This document shows positions 8,539-18,581 of a stretch of 64,000 nt of DNA, piece by piece. The notes beneath the pieces were generated by a model that did not search any database, was not told the origin of the DNA, and was given only the letters and a program-made list of their open reading frames with translations. Source of the stretch: Sutcliffiella horikoshii (GTDB lineage: Bacteria > Bacillota > Bacilli > Bacillales > Bacillaceae_I). Where the stretch lies: contig NZ_VTEV01000004.1 in assembly GCF_008180725.1 (NCBI RefSeq), forward strand, positions 366,286 through 430,285, in the 5' to 3' direction. Within the stretch, counting starts at the first letter, position 1. Each line of letters opens with the position of its first letter. The position numbers and the translations under genes are program-made.

Positions 8539-8958
8539 ATGAAGATAGCTTTAATTGCACACGATAAGAAAAAACCGAATATGATTCAATTTGCTACCGC
8601 GTATAAAACCATATTGGAAAAGCATGAAATTTTTGCGACAGGTACAACTGGCCTTAGGATTGCGGAGGCGACTGGTTTGAGTGTTTATCGATTTCAGTCT
8701 GGACCACTTGGTGGGGATCAAGAAATTGGCGCCATGATTGCCCAGAATAAAATGGATTTGGTAATCTTCTTCCGTGATCCATTGACTGCTCAACCTCATG
8801 AGCCGGATGTGACAGCATTACTTCGTTTATGTGACGTATATTCCATTCCCTTAGCAACCAATATGGGGACAGCGGAGATTTTAATTCACGGCCTTGCAAG
8901 GGGAGAACTTAGCTGGAGAGAGATTGTTCACGGTAGAGAGGCAGAGAGCCATGACTGA
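8539..8958 (+). CDS. mgsA: methylglyoxal synthase
   Basis: MgsA converts dihydroxyacetone phosphate to methylglyoxal and phosphate, a bypass of lower glycolysis under phosphate limitation. At 139 residues it is close to the 137 of B. subtilis. Visible motifs are the phosphate-binding ATGTTG, the active-site [14 protein letters not shown] and [13 protein letters not shown] at 8539 follows GGGGGGA. Its end overlaps the bshB1 start by 8 bp. Bacillithiol made by the next genes helps detoxify methylglyoxal, which gives a plausible reason for the conserved neighbourhood (inference). Confidence 0.96.
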   Translation: MKIALIAHDKKKPNMIQFATAYKTILEKHEIFATGTTGLRIAEATGLSVYRFQSGPLGGDQEIGAMIAQNKMDLVIFFRDPLTAQPHEPDVTALLRLCDVYSIPLATNMGTAEILIHGLARGELSWREIVHGREAESHD

Positions 8959-9661
8959 GCCGCTGGACATCCTCGCTTTTGGGGCACATCCTGATGATGT
9001 TGAAATCGGTATGGCAGGCACACTTGCCAAGTATAAAGAACAAGGCTTAAAAATCGGTATATGTAATCTGACACTTGCAGAGAAATCTTCCAACGGCACC
9101 GTAGAAATCCGCCAGAGTGAGGCAGCCAAGGCTGCAAGTATTTTGGAACTTGATGAACTTATTCAGCTATCTTTACCGGATAGGGGATTATATTTGAAAG
9201 AAGAATACATAACTGAGATCGTATCTGTCATTAGAACATACAGGCCACGCGTTGTATTTGCCCCATACCTTGAAGACCGCCATCCTGACCATGGCAATTG
9301 TGCCAAGTTAGTGGAAGAGGCAGTCTTTTCCTCTGGTGTTAGAATGGTGGAAGATTACAAGAACCAAAAAGCACATAAACCAGAAAACCTTTATTTTTAT
9401 CAGATTAATGGGATGAATAAACCTGATTTTTACATAGATGTATCAGATCAAATAAATAAAAAAACAATGGCACTTCAAGCCTATACAAGCCAATTCGAAA
9501 AAGATAAAGACGGCGTGGAAACACCGCTTACCAATGGGTATGTGGACGCAGTCATAAGCCGTGAACGGGCATATGGGAAGCAGATCGGCTCCAAGTACGC
9601 AGAAGGCTTTTTTGCCAAAGGACCACTTGTCCTAAATTATGATTTAATAGGTGGGATTTAA
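8951..9661 (+). CDS. bshB1: bacillithiol biosynthesis deacetylase BshB1
   Basis: BshB1 removes the acetyl group from GlcNAc-malate, the second step of bacillithiol synthesis. It is a PIG-L/LmbE-type zinc deacetylase, with AHPDDVEIG near residues 11-19 and HPDHGNC further on providing metal and catalytic residues. I chose ATG 8951 rather than the upstream in-frame ATG at 8894, because it gives 236 residues, the usual length, and a family-typical start ([16 protein letters not shown]). The upstream extension would overlap mgsA by 65 bp. It abuts bshA directly. Confidence 0.95.
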   Translation: MTEPLDILAFGAHPDDVEIGMAGTLAKYKEQGLKIGICNLTLAEKSSNGTVEIRQSEAAKAASILELDELIQLSLPDRGLYLKEEYITEIVSVIRTYRPRVVFAPYLEDRHPDHGNCAKLVEEAVFSSGVRMVEDYKNQKAHKPENLYFYQINGMNKPDFYIDVSDQINKKTMALQAYTSQFEKDKDGVETPLTNGYVDAVISRERAYGKQIGSKYAEGFFAKGPLVLNYDLIGGI

Positions 9662-10789
9662 TTGAAATTGAAAATTGGCATTACCTGCTATCCAACTGTA
9701 GGGGGATCTGGGGTAATTGCAACGGAATTAGGAAAACTCTTGGCGGAAAAGGGGCATGAAATTCACTTCATCTCCTCGAGTATGCCTTTTCGACTAAATA
9801 AAGTGTATAGTAATATTTATTATCATGAAGTACAGGTAAATCAGTATTCTGTTTTTCAATACCCGCCTTATGACTTGGCCTTAGCAAGCAAAATGGCAGA
9901 AGTGGCAAAAAGGGAAAAATTAGACTTGCTGCATGTACACTATGCTATCCCTCATGCGGTATGTGCTTATTTGGCCAAAAAGATGACGGATGATAAACTT
10001 AAAATAGTGACCACATTACATGGTACAGATATTACGGTATTAGGTTATGATCCATCTTTAAACGATATGATTCGTTTTGGTATTGAAGGATCCGATGTAG
10101 TAACGGCAGTATCTGAGTCACTTGTTCAACAGACTTATGACCTACTGCAACCAAAGAAGGCCATTCAAACCGTTTATAACTTTATTGATGAACGAGTGTA
10201 TTCAAAAAAAGATACGCAAGATTTGAAAACACAATACGGGATATCTGATGAGGAAAAGGTCATCATCCATGTGTCCAATTTCCGGAAAGTAAAGCGAGTT
10301 CAAGATGTTGTGAAGTCTTTCCATCTTATAGAAAAGCAAGTACCCTCCAAAATGCTGCTTGTAGGTGATGGACCGGAAATTTCTGTGGTCTGTAATTTAG
10401 TAAGAGAGCTTGGGTTAAAAGATAAGGTGCTGTTCCTTGGAAAACAGGAGAACTTAGAAGACTTATACTCCATCAGCGACCTTATGCTTCTTTTATCAGA
10501 AAAAGAGAGTTTTGGCCTTGTGTTATTAGAAGCAATGGCTTGCGGCGTTCCTTCAGTAGGGACCAAGATTGGTGGAATCCCAGAGGTAATAGATGATGGA
10601 GTGACAGGTTATTTAAGCGATGTTGGAGATGTAGAAGATATTGCGATAAATGCGGTAAAGATATTGGATAACGCAAACCTACATAAAGAATTTGCTGAAA
10701 ATGCCATTACAAGAGTAAAAGAGCATTTCAGTTCAAGAAGAATTGTGGAGCAGTATGAAGATATGTATAAGCAACTAATTAAGCACTGA
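9662..10789 (+). CDS. bshA: N-acetyl-alpha-D-glucosaminyl L-malate synthase BshA
   Basis: BshA is a family-4 glycosyltransferase joining UDP-GlcNAc and L-malate, the first committed step of bacillithiol synthesis. At 375 residues it matches the family. The N-terminal [11 protein letters not shown] (glycine-rich acceptor/donor loop) and the C-terminal [14 protein letters not shown] (the E-x7-E donor motif) are present. It starts with TTG at 9662, immediately after the bshB1 stop, with GGTGGG as ribosome site. It is the last gene before a 23-bp gap to cca. Confidence 0.96.
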   Translation: MKLKIGITCYPTVGGSGVIATELGKLLAEKGHEIHFISSSMPFRLNKVYSNIYYHEVQVNQYSVFQYPPYDLALASKMAEVAKREKLDLLHVHYAIPHAVCAYLAKKMTDDKLKIVTTLHGTDITVLGYDPSLNDMIRFGIEGSDVVTAVSESLVQQTYDLLQPKKAIQTVYNFIDERVYSKKDTQDLKTQYGISDEEKVIIHVSNFRKVKRVQDVVKSFHLIEKQVPSKMLLVGDGPEISVVCNLVRELGLKDKVLFLGKQENLEDLYSISDLMLLLSEKESFGLVLLEAMACGVPSVGTKIGGIPEVIDDGVTGYLSDVGDVEDIAINAVKILDNANLHKEFAENAITRVKEHFSSRRIVEQYEDMYKQLIKH

Positions 10790-10812
10790 CGGGTGAAAAC
10801 GGGGGAAAGACC

Positions 10813-12030
10813 ATGAACATAGCCTTCCGACAAGGAATTGAAATCATAGAGCGTTTAGAAGCGAACGGACATGAGGCTTACTTTGTAGGAGGCTCTGTTC
10901 GGGATACCTTAATGGGCAGAGAAATCGGCGATATCGATATAGCCACTTCCGCCACTCCTGAAGAAATACAGGCCTTCTTTCCAAAAACGGTAGATGTCGG
11001 AGCGGAACATGGAACAATTATTGTCATAACGTCTGAGCAGGAAAGCTATGAAGTGACTACTTTCCGAACAGATGGAAAGTATACCGATAACCGGCATCCA
11101 GATGAAGTAATCTTTGTGAAGAGCTTAGAGGAAGATTTGAAACGAAGAGATTTCACGATGAATGCGATTGCGATGAATAAACATAGTAAAATTCTAGATC
11201 CATTTGATGGAGAGAAAGATATAAATAGGAAAGTTATTCGTACTGTAGGCAAGGCGACGGATCGCTTCAGAGAGGATGCCTTAAGGATGTTTAGGGCTGT
11301 CCGCTTTGCAAGTCAATTGTCTTTTTCTTTAGAAGCAGATACTTTTTTGGGAATACAAGAAGACAAAGAGTTGCTTGAAAACGTTTCTATTGAAAGAAAA
11401 ACGATAGAAATGGAAAAACTCCTACTTGGACAAGGGCTTAAGTTTGGATTAGAACTTTTGGTTACTACAGGTCTTCATGCATTTCTCCCGAAGCTTGAAG
11501 GGAAAGAGAAGCAATTGTTGGAGCTAGGGGACATGCCACTACAGCATCTTAAGAACCGGTCAGCCATTTGGACGGTATTGTCATATGTTTTAAAGCTTGA
11601 AATGCATGAAGTGGAAGTTTTTTTAACTAGCTGGAAACTACCAAAGAAAATCAATAAGTCGGTCCTAGAGAATTTACTGCTCATGGAACAAGTCCAACAA
11701 TTTAGCTGGAACAAGGAGTCTGTTTACAGAGCGGGACTTGAACGGTCATTAGAAGCTCATCAAGTAATGTGCGTGCTAGGTCTGGACGAAGAAACTTCTA
11801 AAAAGAAGATAAACGAATTATACGACAAACTTCCGATATACAGTTTGAAAGATATAGTGTTCAATGGACATGACCTAATGGAATTGGCAAGCGGAAAACG
11901 AGGAAAGTGGATTTCTGAGATACTAGCAGACATGGAAATGGCTTTGATTCATGGTGAAATAGAAAATGAAAGAGCGGCTTTGAAGGAGTGGGTGTACAAT
12001 TGGCTACAGAAATACGATCGAGATTATTGA
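10813..12030 (+). CDS. cca: CCA tRNA nucleotidyltransferase
   Basis: The class II CCA-adding enzyme completes or repairs the tRNA 3' CCA end. Motifs seen are GGSVRD with the catalytic DIDIATSA (residues about 23-45), RRDFTMNAIA and REDALRMFRAVRFA. At 405 residues it is near the B. subtilis length of 397. ATG at 10813 follows CGGGGGAAAG. The 3' end overlaps birA by 31 bp, so the two are translationally linked. Confidence 0.96.
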   Translation: MNIAFRQGIEIIERLEANGHEAYFVGGSVRDTLMGREIGDIDIATSATPEEIQAFFPKTVDVGAEHGTIIVITSEQESYEVTTFRTDGKYTDNRHPDEVIFVKSLEEDLKRRDFTMNAIAMNKHSKILDPFDGEKDINRKVIRTVGKATDRFREDALRMFRAVRFASQLSFSLEADTFLGIQEDKELLENVSIERKTIEMEKLLLGQGLKFGLELLVTTGLHAFLPKLEGKEKQLLELGDMPLQHLKNRSAIWTVLSYVLKLEMHEVEVFLTSWKLPKKINKSVLENLLLMEQVQQFSWNKESVYRAGLERSLEAHQVMCVLGLDEETSKKKINELYDKLPIYSLKDIVFNGHDLMELASGKRGKWISEILADMEMALIHGEIENERAALKEWVYNWLQKYDRDY

Positions 12031-12986
12031 AAATGTTCACCGAAATTGAAGGTGATTTCCTTTCAGGCCAAAAGATAAGCGAAGAGTTAGGGTGCTCAAG
12101 AACGGCCGTTTGGAAGCATATCGAAGACTTAAGACAGGAAGGCTACGAGCTTGAGGCAGTAAGAAGAAAAGGATACCGTATAAAAACAATTCCCGATAAA
12201 ATATCCCACAATGAGATCTCTCTTGGCTTAAAAACGGAAACACTGGGGCGAAGAATCCATTTTGAAGATTCTGTCACCTCCACCCAAAAAATTGCCCATC
12301 AATTAGCCTATGATGGTGTACCTGAGGGAACATTGGTTGTGGCAGAGGAGCAGACATCTGGTAGAGGAAGACTGAGCAGGGCCTGGTACTCACCGAAATA
12401 TACCGGAGTTTGGATGAGTCTGATCTTACGCCCTAACCTACCGCCTGCCAAAGCACCTCAATTGACTTTATTGACAGCAGTTGCCATCACTCAGGCGATT
12501 GAAGAGGTGACAGGCTTACGTCCAGATATTAAATGGCCTAATGATATTTTGATTAATAAAAAGAAGACAGTAGGTATCCTTACTGAAATGCAGGCAGAAG
12601 CAGATAAAATCAATTCTGTCATCATCGGCATGGGAATAAATGTGAATCAATCTTTGGAACAATTTCCGGAAGAACTTCATTCCATTGCAACCTCTTTGTC
12701 CATTGAACTAGGAGAAAAGGTCAATCGCGCGGAGCTTATTCAATCCATACTCATGAAATTTGAAAATCTTTATCATAAGTATTTGCAGCATGGATTTTAT
12801 CCGATCAAACTTTTATGGGAGTCTTATGCTATCAGTATCGGCAAGAGGATCATTGCTCGCACTATCACAGGAACATTAGAAGGAACAGCTAAAGGCATTA
12901 CAGAAGATGGTGTCCTGATGCTTGAGGATGACCAAGAAGTAACCCACTATATTCACTCAGCAGATATTCAAATTGGAAGCGATTAA
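12000..12986 (+). CDS. birA: bifunctional biotin-protein ligase and biotin repressor BirA
   Basis: BirA attaches biotin to acetyl-CoA carboxylase and represses biotin genes. The N-terminal winged helix contains SGQKISEELGCSRTAVWKHI (about residues 20-39), and the ligase domain contains the biotinyl-AMP loop GRGRLSRAW. The frame is open from GTG 11988, but that codon overlaps the likely ribosome site AAGGAG (11983-11988). TTG at 12000 is correctly spaced and gives 328 residues, close to 325 in B. subtilis. It overlaps the 3' end of cca. Confidence 0.93.
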   Translation: MATEIRSRLLKMFTEIEGDFLSGQKISEELGCSRTAVWKHIEDLRQEGYELEAVRRKGYRIKTIPDKISHNEISLGLKTETLGRRIHFEDSVTSTQKIAHQLAYDGVPEGTLVVAEEQTSGRGRLSRAWYSPKYTGVWMSLILRPNLPPAKAPQLTLLTAVAITQAIEEVTGLRPDIKWPNDILINKKKTVGILTEMQAEADKINSVIIGMGINVNQSLEQFPEELHSIATSLSIELGEKVNRAELIQSILMKFENLYHKYLQHGFYPIKLLWESYAISIGKRIIARTITGTLEGTAKGITEDGVLMLEDDQEVTHYIHSADIQIGSD

Positions 12987-13234
12987 ATGATGGCATTCTT
13001 TCATCACATACACTATAATAGTGGTGTTGGGCAGTATCTATCATAGAACTGCACCTGACAATTTTTCAAAACTTTTAATACAACCAACCAAATATCTGCC
13101 TTGATCCAAAGGACTGGGACAGAGGGATTGAACTGAATGATTTTTTGAGCTAAACACCACATCCTTCTTTCGCATGCGCAAAAGAGGGATTTTTTCGGTT
13201 CTTTTCCTCTCCTTACTAAAAAGGAGGACGGAAA
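12987..13234. other. panB leader region with hairpin
   Basis: This is a non-coding gap of 248 bp between birA and panB. A hairpin-like CCTTCTTTCGCATGCGCAAAAGAGGG followed by a T run lies at about 13160-13196, which could be the birA terminator or a panB attenuator. I see no T-box or recognised riboswitch motif. A good AAGGAGG ribosome site for panB is at 13221. Confidence 0.4.
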
Positions 13235-14065
13235 ATGAAAACTACATCAGATTTTTTAAAAATGAAAAAAAATAATGAGAAAATCGCCATGTTAACGGCA
13301 TACGATTATCCCTCTGCAAAGCTCGCAGAAGAAGCTGGAGTTGACATGATACTTGTGGGTGATTCTCTTGGCATGGTCGTGCTTGGATACGAATCTACGG
13401 TACCAGTCACGGTGGATGACATGATTCATCATACGAAAGCAGTAAAAAGGGGTGCACCTTCTACGTTTATCGTTACAGATATGCCATTTATGTCCTATCA
13501 CCTTTCAATGGAAAACACCCTCTTAAATGCTAAAAGAATCGTTCAGGAATCAGGGGCACATGCGTTGAAAGTAGAAGGTGGCGGTGAAGTGTTCCATGTT
13601 ATCTCCACTATGACAAGTGCTGGTATTCCAGTTGTCGCCCATTTGGGGTTGACTCCTCAATCAGTTGGGGTTCTTGGCGGCTACAAAGTACAGGGTAAAG
13701 ATGTAGAAAGTGCCAAGAAAATGATCCAGGATGCAAGGACAGCTGAAGAGGCAGGGGCAATGGCTCTTGTACTAGAATGCGTGCCAAAGCAACTAGCGAA
13801 AGATATAGCTGCTCAACTGACCATTCCAGTGATCGGCATAGGTGCAGGTGTTGATGTTGACGGTCAGGTACTTGTTTACCATGATGTCGTGAAATACGGA
13901 GTAAACCGGGTTCCGAAGTTTGTGCATTCTTATGTGGATTCGCAAATGTTAATGAAAGATGGTCTGCAACAGTATGTTCATGAGGTAAAAGAAAATATTT
14001 TTCCTAAACCGGAGCACAGTTTTACCATGAAAGAGGAAACACTGCATCGCTTATATGGGGGATAA
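13235..14065 (+). CDS. panB: 3-methyl-2-oxobutanoate hydroxymethyltransferase
   Basis: PanB adds a hydroxymethyl group from methylenetetrahydrofolate to 2-oxoisovalerate, giving ketopantoate, the first step of pantothenate/CoA synthesis. The 276-residue protein has [19 protein letters not shown], the metal-binding [12 protein letters not shown] and a GGGEV segment, all typical. ATG at 13235 follows AAAAGGAGGAC. It is first of a tight panBCD operon, with 3 bp to panC. Confidence 0.97.
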   Translation: MKTTSDFLKMKKNNEKIAMLTAYDYPSAKLAEEAGVDMILVGDSLGMVVLGYESTVPVTVDDMIHHTKAVKRGAPSTFIVTDMPFMSYHLSMENTLLNAKRIVQESGAHALKVEGGGEVFHVISTMTSAGIPVVAHLGLTPQSVGVLGGYKVQGKDVESAKKMIQDARTAEEAGAMALVLECVPKQLAKDIAAQLTIPVIGIGAGVDVDGQVLVYHDVVKYGVNRVPKFVHSYVDSQMLMKDGLQQYVHEVKENIFPKPEHSFTMKEETLHRLYGG

Positions 14066-14068
14066 AAC

Positions 14069-14929
14069 GTGAAAATCATTAAACAAATAAACGACATGCA
14101 ACATGTCATAAAAATAGAAAAGCAGCAAGGTAAAAAGATCGGTTTTGTTCCTACGATGGGTTTTCTACATGAAGGACATCAAACATTACTAAAGGAAGCT
14201 AGAGAAAACAATGATATTGTCGTGTTAAGTATTTTTGTTAATCCTCTGCAGTTCGGACCAAATGAGGATTTAGAAGCCTATCCTCGTGACTTTAAACGGG
14301 ATGAAGAGATTGCAAAATTACGAGGAGTGGACTATCTTTTTTATCCTTCAGTAGAGGAAATGTACAAAGAAAATCGTACAACCATCATAAAGGTGGAACA
14401 ACGAGTAGATGTTCTTTGTGGTAAACATCGTCCGGGCCATTTTGACGGAGTAGCAACAGTTGTTATGAAACTTTTCCAGATTGTGACACCAGATACAGCA
14501 TACTTCGGAATGAAAGATGCACAGCAAGTTGCAGTGATTGACGGTTTGATAAATGACTACCATCTGCCAATTGAATTGGTCAGAGTGGGGACAGTCCGGG
14601 AAGAAGATGGTCTTGCAAAAAGCTCCCGTAATGTGTATTTAAGCGACGTGGAGAGAAGCAAAGCTCCATCCTTGTTTAAAGCACTTTCACTCGGTAAGGC
14701 GAAGTTGGAAGACGGAGTGGATGTCTATGCTGTAAAACAAGAAATGGAGGACTATATTCTCCTCCATACAGGACACAAAGCGGAATATATAGAGATCTAC
14801 ACGTATCCGACCCTTCAAGAACTAAAGAAGGTAAAGGAAGAGGAGAGCATTATCATTGCTATTGCAGTGAAATTTTCAAAAGCAAGACTCATTGACAACA
14901 TGGTTTTTTCATATTCTAAGGGGGAATAA
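14069..14929 (+). CDS. panC: pantothenate synthetase
   Basis: PanC ligates pantoate and beta-alanine using ATP. The 286-residue protein has the nucleotidyltransferase HIGH-like motif in PTMGFLHEGH (about residues 28-37) and the KMSKS-like LAKSSRNVYLS. The start is GTG at 14069, with GGGGG at the end of panB serving as ribosome site. The gene lies between panB and panD, each junction only 3 bp, so the three products are made together. Confidence 0.97.
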   Translation: MKIIKQINDMQHVIKIEKQQGKKIGFVPTMGFLHEGHQTLLKEARENNDIVVLSIFVNPLQFGPNEDLEAYPRDFKRDEEIAKLRGVDYLFYPSVEEMYKENRTTIIKVEQRVDVLCGKHRPGHFDGVATVVMKLFQIVTPDTAYFGMKDAQQVAVIDGLINDYHLPIELVRVGTVREEDGLAKSSRNVYLSDVERSKAPSLFKALSLGKAKLEDGVDVYAVKQEMEDYILLHTGHKAEYIEIYTYPTLQELKKVKEEESIIIAIAVKFSKARLIDNMVFSYSKGE

Positions 14930-14932
14930 AAA

Positions 14933-15319
14933 TTGTTTCGTACACTAATGAACGCAAAAATACATCGTGCCAGAGTAACGGAATCTAATCTGAATTATGT
15001 AGGCAGTATCACCATTGACGAGGATATCCTCGATGCGGTTGGTATGGCTGCAAACGAAAAAGTACAAATTGTGAACAATAATAATGGTGCACGCTTTGAA
15101 ACATATATTATACCTGGTAAAAGAGGCGGGAAAGACTTTTGCCTAAACGGTGCAGCAGCAAGACTCGTTCAAGAAGGCGACGTCATCATCGTCATATCCT
15201 ATGCTATGATGGCTGAGGAAAAAGTAAAAGACCATCAACCAAAAGTCGCGGTTATGAACGAATACAATGAAATCATAGAAATGCTAGGGACAGAACCAGC
15301 CTCAACGGTGATGTTATAA
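14933..15319 (+). CDS. panD: aspartate 1-decarboxylase
   Basis: PanD makes beta-alanine from aspartate, supplying PanC. It is a pyruvoyl enzyme made as a proenzyme that cleaves itself; the Gly24-Ser25 site (NYVGSITID) is intact. At 128 residues it is full length. The start is TTG at 14933, preceded by AAGGGGGAA. It is the last gene of panBCD and is followed by a terminator hairpin. Confidence 0.97.
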   Translation: MFRTLMNAKIHRARVTESNLNYVGSITIDEDILDAVGMAANEKVQIVNNNNGARFETYIIPGKRGGKDFCLNGAAARLVQEGDVIIVISYAMMAEEKVKDHQPKVAVMNEYNEIIEMLGTEPASTVML

Positions 15320-15381
15320 ATTGAATGAGACAATCTGTTGATTGCATTGGAATGCTCGAAAATCAACTGTTTTATGCATAT

Positions 15382-15404
15382 CCCCCTCAAAACAGGGGGT
15401 TTTT
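15382..15404 (+). terminator. terminator of panBCD
   Basis: CCCCCT/AGGGGG stem with a short A-rich loop, followed by five T. Confidence 0.88.
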
Positions 15405-15502
15405 CTATTTAAACATGGGAAAAATAAAAATACATATTTTTTTCAGATGATGTCTATGGTACCTTTTATATATGTTGAACAGATGTAATGAGGTGGAATG
15501 AA

Positions 15503-18037
15503 ATGAAACAGCGATTTGTCGTTCTTGACTTGGAAACGACAGGGAATACTCCCAAGAAAAATGACAAAATAATACAAGTTGGCGCTGTTTTAATAGAAGA
15601 TGGTGAAATAGTCGAGCGCTTTGCAAGCTTTGTGAACCCTCAATGTACCATCCCGCCTTTTATTGAGCAACTAACCAATATCAATCAGGAAATGGTCGAC
15701 AGGGCTCCGACATTTGCACAAATAGCTCCTATGCTTTGTGAAATGCTAAAAGGTTCATCCTTAGTTGCTCACAATGTACCTTTTGATCTTTCTTTCTTGC
15801 AACATGAGCTAAAAACTAGCGGCCATCCTACATTTTCAGGAAATACATTTGATACAGTTGAATTGGCCCGGATTTTACTGCCTACACAAAAAAGCTATAA
15901 ATTAACGGACTTATCTATATTTTATGAGTTGAATCATGACAATCCACATAGAGCAGATAGTGATGCAGAAGCAACGGCCATTATTTTTCTAAAGTTGATG
16001 GAGAAGATTCAACGTCTACCCTCCATTACAATTCATCAGTTACATACATTTTTACATACGATGAAAAGTGATATTCACCTTTTATTTCAACAAAATGGTG
16101 TGTCTTCTTCTCCTAACCATGTTCTATATGATGAAAAACTTGCTGTTAGAAAAGCTTCCCTGCAGCCTATGGAAGAACTAGCAAAAGTGAAAAATGAGAT
16201 GCTAACAAAAGTCAAGGGTCAGCTAAATCCCATTGATAAAGAATTGACTGCCCTTCTCGATGCTCGCCAACATGGTTTATTGGAAATTACAGCCTCTCAC
16301 AAAACGCATAATATAGGCGCGCTCGCTTTTTCTCTGGAAAAAAACAAGAAAGTGGTAGTGAGTTCTGTATCAAAAGAAACGAAGCGGGAGCTTGAGAGAC
16401 AAGTGTTAGCACTAAATAAGCATGCGGCATTTCTCTTATCAGAAATAAAAGGAAAGTATTATTATCTTAGCTTGTCGAGGTTCGGGACCGTGCTAGGAGA
16501 AGCGGATGATAACTATGATGCTGTATTAACAAAGGCGCAGATTCTTGTTTGGTTAACAGAAACGGAAACAGGTGATATGGAAGAACTTTCTCTTTCTTCT
16601 GGTGGAAGGTTGCTCTGGGATTCCATCAATTGTTCTTACGGAGAATCAACTGATGACTCACAAGATGACCTTTGTTTTTATACAAGAGCAAAGAATAGAG
16701 TACAAAGTGCCTCCATTATCTTTACAAATCACATGTTTTTAGCAAAGGAAATTTGGAAGCCCGAAGCTTTTAGGCAAATGGACCATTTTCTTGTTGAAGA
16801 TGCCAGTCTTTTTCACCAAAGTGTAAGCAGGTTCCTTGGGAAAGAAATCAGCTATCTGGATTTATATTTTGCTTTATCCAGACTTAAGGAAACCATTGTC
16901 GTCCAACAGGCAAAAGAGGAGCTGGACGAGGCATTTCGGTTAATCCGAAGTTACTGCCTATTGAGAACAAAAAAGAAGCAATCAAGAGTCATTTACAGAT
17001 ATGATGTGTTGAAGGAAAAATCACCAGGGTGGTATGCTGTTCTAGAAGCTGCCCAGAGGCTGTATATGAAGTTGACAGAAGTCCTTTTATCGTTGGAAAA
17101 AGAAGCTGAATCAACACCATTGAAACAAATGAGGGATACCTTTCATGGCCTGTTATTTAGTATCGAGAAACATGGATTAACTTGGTTTGATGTTCACACA
17201 AAAGGGGCAAAGAATTCGGTTACCATTTATGAACAACCTCTTGATGTTTCCCATACTCTTGCTGAAATGTTTTATCAGCAAAAAAGTAGTATACTTTTTA
17301 TATCACCAGCATTAAGTGTGGACAAGAATTTTGATTATATGCTTGAGGAGTTAGGACTGACAGACTTCTATCCTAAGACCATAACTGTTGAAAACACAGG
17401 AACTAATTATCCAGATGTATTTATTCCAACAGATATGCCAGCGATTACAAGAGGGAAAAATGAAGCATTCAATGAGATTGCTGCCTTGCAACTATTAGAG
17501 CTTTTGGAAGATAGAGGCGGAAGAATTCTTGTTACCTTCTCTTCCCTTGAGATGTTGACTGCTGTTTATCAGGCGATCAAATCCCTGCCAAATGCAGATG
17601 AAACAGTAGTGGTCAGTCAAAGTAGTTTGTCAGGTGGAAAGCAAAAAATTTTAAAAGCTGCAGCCAACTTTGAAAAGGCCATCCTGTTGGTTACTAACGG
17701 ATTCCTAGAAGAAGTTAACTTACAAGGTGAAAAAATAGACAAACTTGTTGTCATGCGACTTCCATTCAAATCAATGGACGAACCGGTGATGGCAGCTAAA
17801 ATTACCACTGTTGAGGGACAAGGCCGCAATTCATTTACAGATGTATCATTACCAATAGCAGTATTAAGATTCAAAGCAATGATAGGTCGCTTTTTAGAAG
17901 CAGAAGGTCCAAAAGAAATATTCATCTTTGATAAGCGAGTGGTGGAAAAAAGATACGGTAACACCTTCCTACAATCCATCCCTAACGCAATTGTTAAGAA
18001 GGACTCCTTCTTTGCCATCATGAATAATTTAAATTAG
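15503..18037 (+). CDS. dinG: DinG-family protein with active-type exonuclease but degenerate helicase
   Basis: The protein has 844 residues from ATG 15503, chosen because GAGGTGG ends 6 bp before it. The N-terminal DnaQ-type exonuclease has an intact DEDDh set: DLETTG (9-14), HNVPFD (90-95) and HRADSDAE (about 149-156). The following XPD/DinG-like helicase domain looks dead. The Walker A site reads LLEITASHKTHNIGALAF (about 259-276) with no GTGKT. The DEAH box reads VEDASLF (about 431-437), and motif VI reads MIGRFLE (about 793-799). Only two cysteines lie where four iron-sulfur ligands are expected. S. aureus DinG is a known nuclease without helicase activity; this protein goes further. Position after panD and before ypmA matches B. 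subtilis. Confidence 0.93.
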   Translation: MKQRFVVLDLETTGNTPKKNDKIIQVGAVLIEDGEIVERFASFVNPQCTIPPFIEQLTNINQEMVDRAPTFAQIAPMLCEMLKGSSLVAHNVPFDLSFLQHELKTSGHPTFSGNTFDTVELARILLPTQKSYKLTDLSIFYELNHDNPHRADSDAEATAIIFLKLMEKIQRLPSITIHQLHTFLHTMKSDIHLLFQQNGVSSSPNHVLYDEKLAVRKASLQPMEELAKVKNEMLTKVKGQLNPIDKELTALLDARQHGLLEITASHKTHNIGALAFSLEKNKKVVVSSVSKETKRELERQVLALNKHAAFLLSEIKGKYYYLSLSRFGTVLGEADDNYDAVLTKAQILVWLTETETGDMEELSLSSGGRLLWDSINCSYGESTDDSQDDLCFYTRAKNRVQSASIIFTNHMFLAKEIWKPEAFRQMDHFLVEDASLFHQSVSRFLGKEISYLDLYFALSRLKETIVVQQAKEELDEAFRLIRSYCLLRTKKKQSRVIYRYDVLKEKSPGWYAVLEAAQRLYMKLTEVLLSLEKEAESTPLKQMRDTFHGLLFSIEKHGLTWFDVHTKGAKNSVTIYEQPLDVSHTLAEMFYQQKSSILFISPALSVDKNFDYMLEELGLTDFYPKTITVENTGTNYPDVFIPTDMPAITRGKNEAFNEIAALQLLELLEDRGGRILVTFSSLEMLTAVYQAIKSLPNADETVVVSQSSLSGGKQKILKAAANFEKAILLVTNGFLEEVNLQGEKIDKLVVMRLPFKSMDEPVMAAKITTVEGQGRNSFTDVSLPIAVLRFKAMIGRFLEAEGPKEIFIFDKRVVEKRYGNTFLQSIPNAIVKKDSFFAIMNNLN

Positions 18038-18043
18038 TCTAAA

Positions 18044-18170
18044 GCAGTTGATTGTAGCAAAAGGCGAAGACTCCTGAGGGAGATAGCGCTAGGTGGTGAC
18101 CCCGCAGGCTTGCCGAGGAGGCTCCAGCAGCGCCCCTAGGAAAGCGAAGCCTTTTGCGGAAATTAACTGC
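18044..18170 (+). repeat. intergenic hairpin element, copy 2
   Basis: Termini GCAGTTGATT (18044-18053) and AATTAACTGC (18161-18170) are complementary with one mismatch. The interior has GGCGAAGACTCCTGAGGGAG, TAGCGCTAGGTGG, CCGCAGGCTTGCCGAGG and GGAAAGCGAAGCC, shared with copies at 7050 (inverted) and 44689. It starts 7 bp after the dinG stop. The short open frames across it are not genes. Confidence 0.88.
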
Positions 18171-18179
18171 GGCTTATAT

Positions 18180-18220
18180 AAAAAAAGGGGTGAATCTTCC
18201 ATTTTAGAAGGATTCACCCA
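18180..18220. other. isolated hairpin downstream of dinG
   Basis: GGGTGAATC (18188-18196) pairs with GATTCACCC (18211-18219). An A run lies just before it on this strand, so the U run would follow it on the minus strand, where no gene is read. Role unclear. Apart from copy 2 and this hairpin, the 361-bp gap holds a likely extended -10 promoter only. Confidence 0.5.
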
Positions 18221-18291
18221 TCAAAGTTGGTGTGGGATAGGAGCAAATTTTATACTTTCACGTACATCAATGTACTAAACTGAATAGAAAC

Positions 18292-18300
18292 TGTTATAAT
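18292..18300 (+). promoter_or_regulatory. extended -10 promoter of ypmA
   Basis: TGTTATAAT, a TGn-extended perfect -10, lies about 100 bp before ypmA; the -35 is poor. Confidence 0.45.
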
Positions 18301-18398
18301 GTGTTTGAACACTATAGGTGATTCAGTACTTATATTCTAACCGACAATACAGGTCAGTATAAGTAACAAAAATTGTTTAAACGCAGGAGGATTTTGGG

Positions 18399-18569
18399 AT
18401 GGAAAGTAAAATTGAGGTTCTGTCAACTGTGACCGTAGAGAATTCATCGGATTTATATAAAATCGTGGATACATTAAACAGAACATTAAAAAGAGAAAAC
18501 CTTATGTTTGGCTTGGCTTTAGACCAGGAAGATAAAGAAAAAGCCGTCATTACAATATATCGTACATAA
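18399..18569 (+). CDS. ypmA: YpmA family small protein
   Basis: A 56-residue protein, the same length as B. subtilis YpmA and in the same place between dinG and ypmB. It has a mixed charged/hydrophobic soluble composition (ESKIEVLSTVTVENSSDLYK near the start). Function unknown. ATG at 18399 with GCAGGAGGATT as an excellent ribosome site. It is 12 bp upstream of ypmB and probably co-transcribed with ypmB and aspB. Confidence 0.88.
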   Translation: MESKIEVLSTVTVENSSDLYKIVDTLNRTLKRENLMFGLALDQEDKEKAVITIYRT

Positions 18570-18581
18570 AGAAGTGATGAA

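Noticed and set aside
11988-12000. GTG 11988 as birA start
   Set aside because: It overlaps the only good ribosome site; TTG 12000 is correctly spaced and gives the normal length.
13080-13200. Riboswitch controlling panBCD
   Set aside because: A hairpin is visible, but no conserved riboswitch core could be recognised. It is noted only as a leader region.
18093-18278. 61-codon open frame downstream of dinG
   Set aside because: It lies across the hairpin element copy 2, in a frame with repeat-derived composition. Similar frames occur in the other copies.
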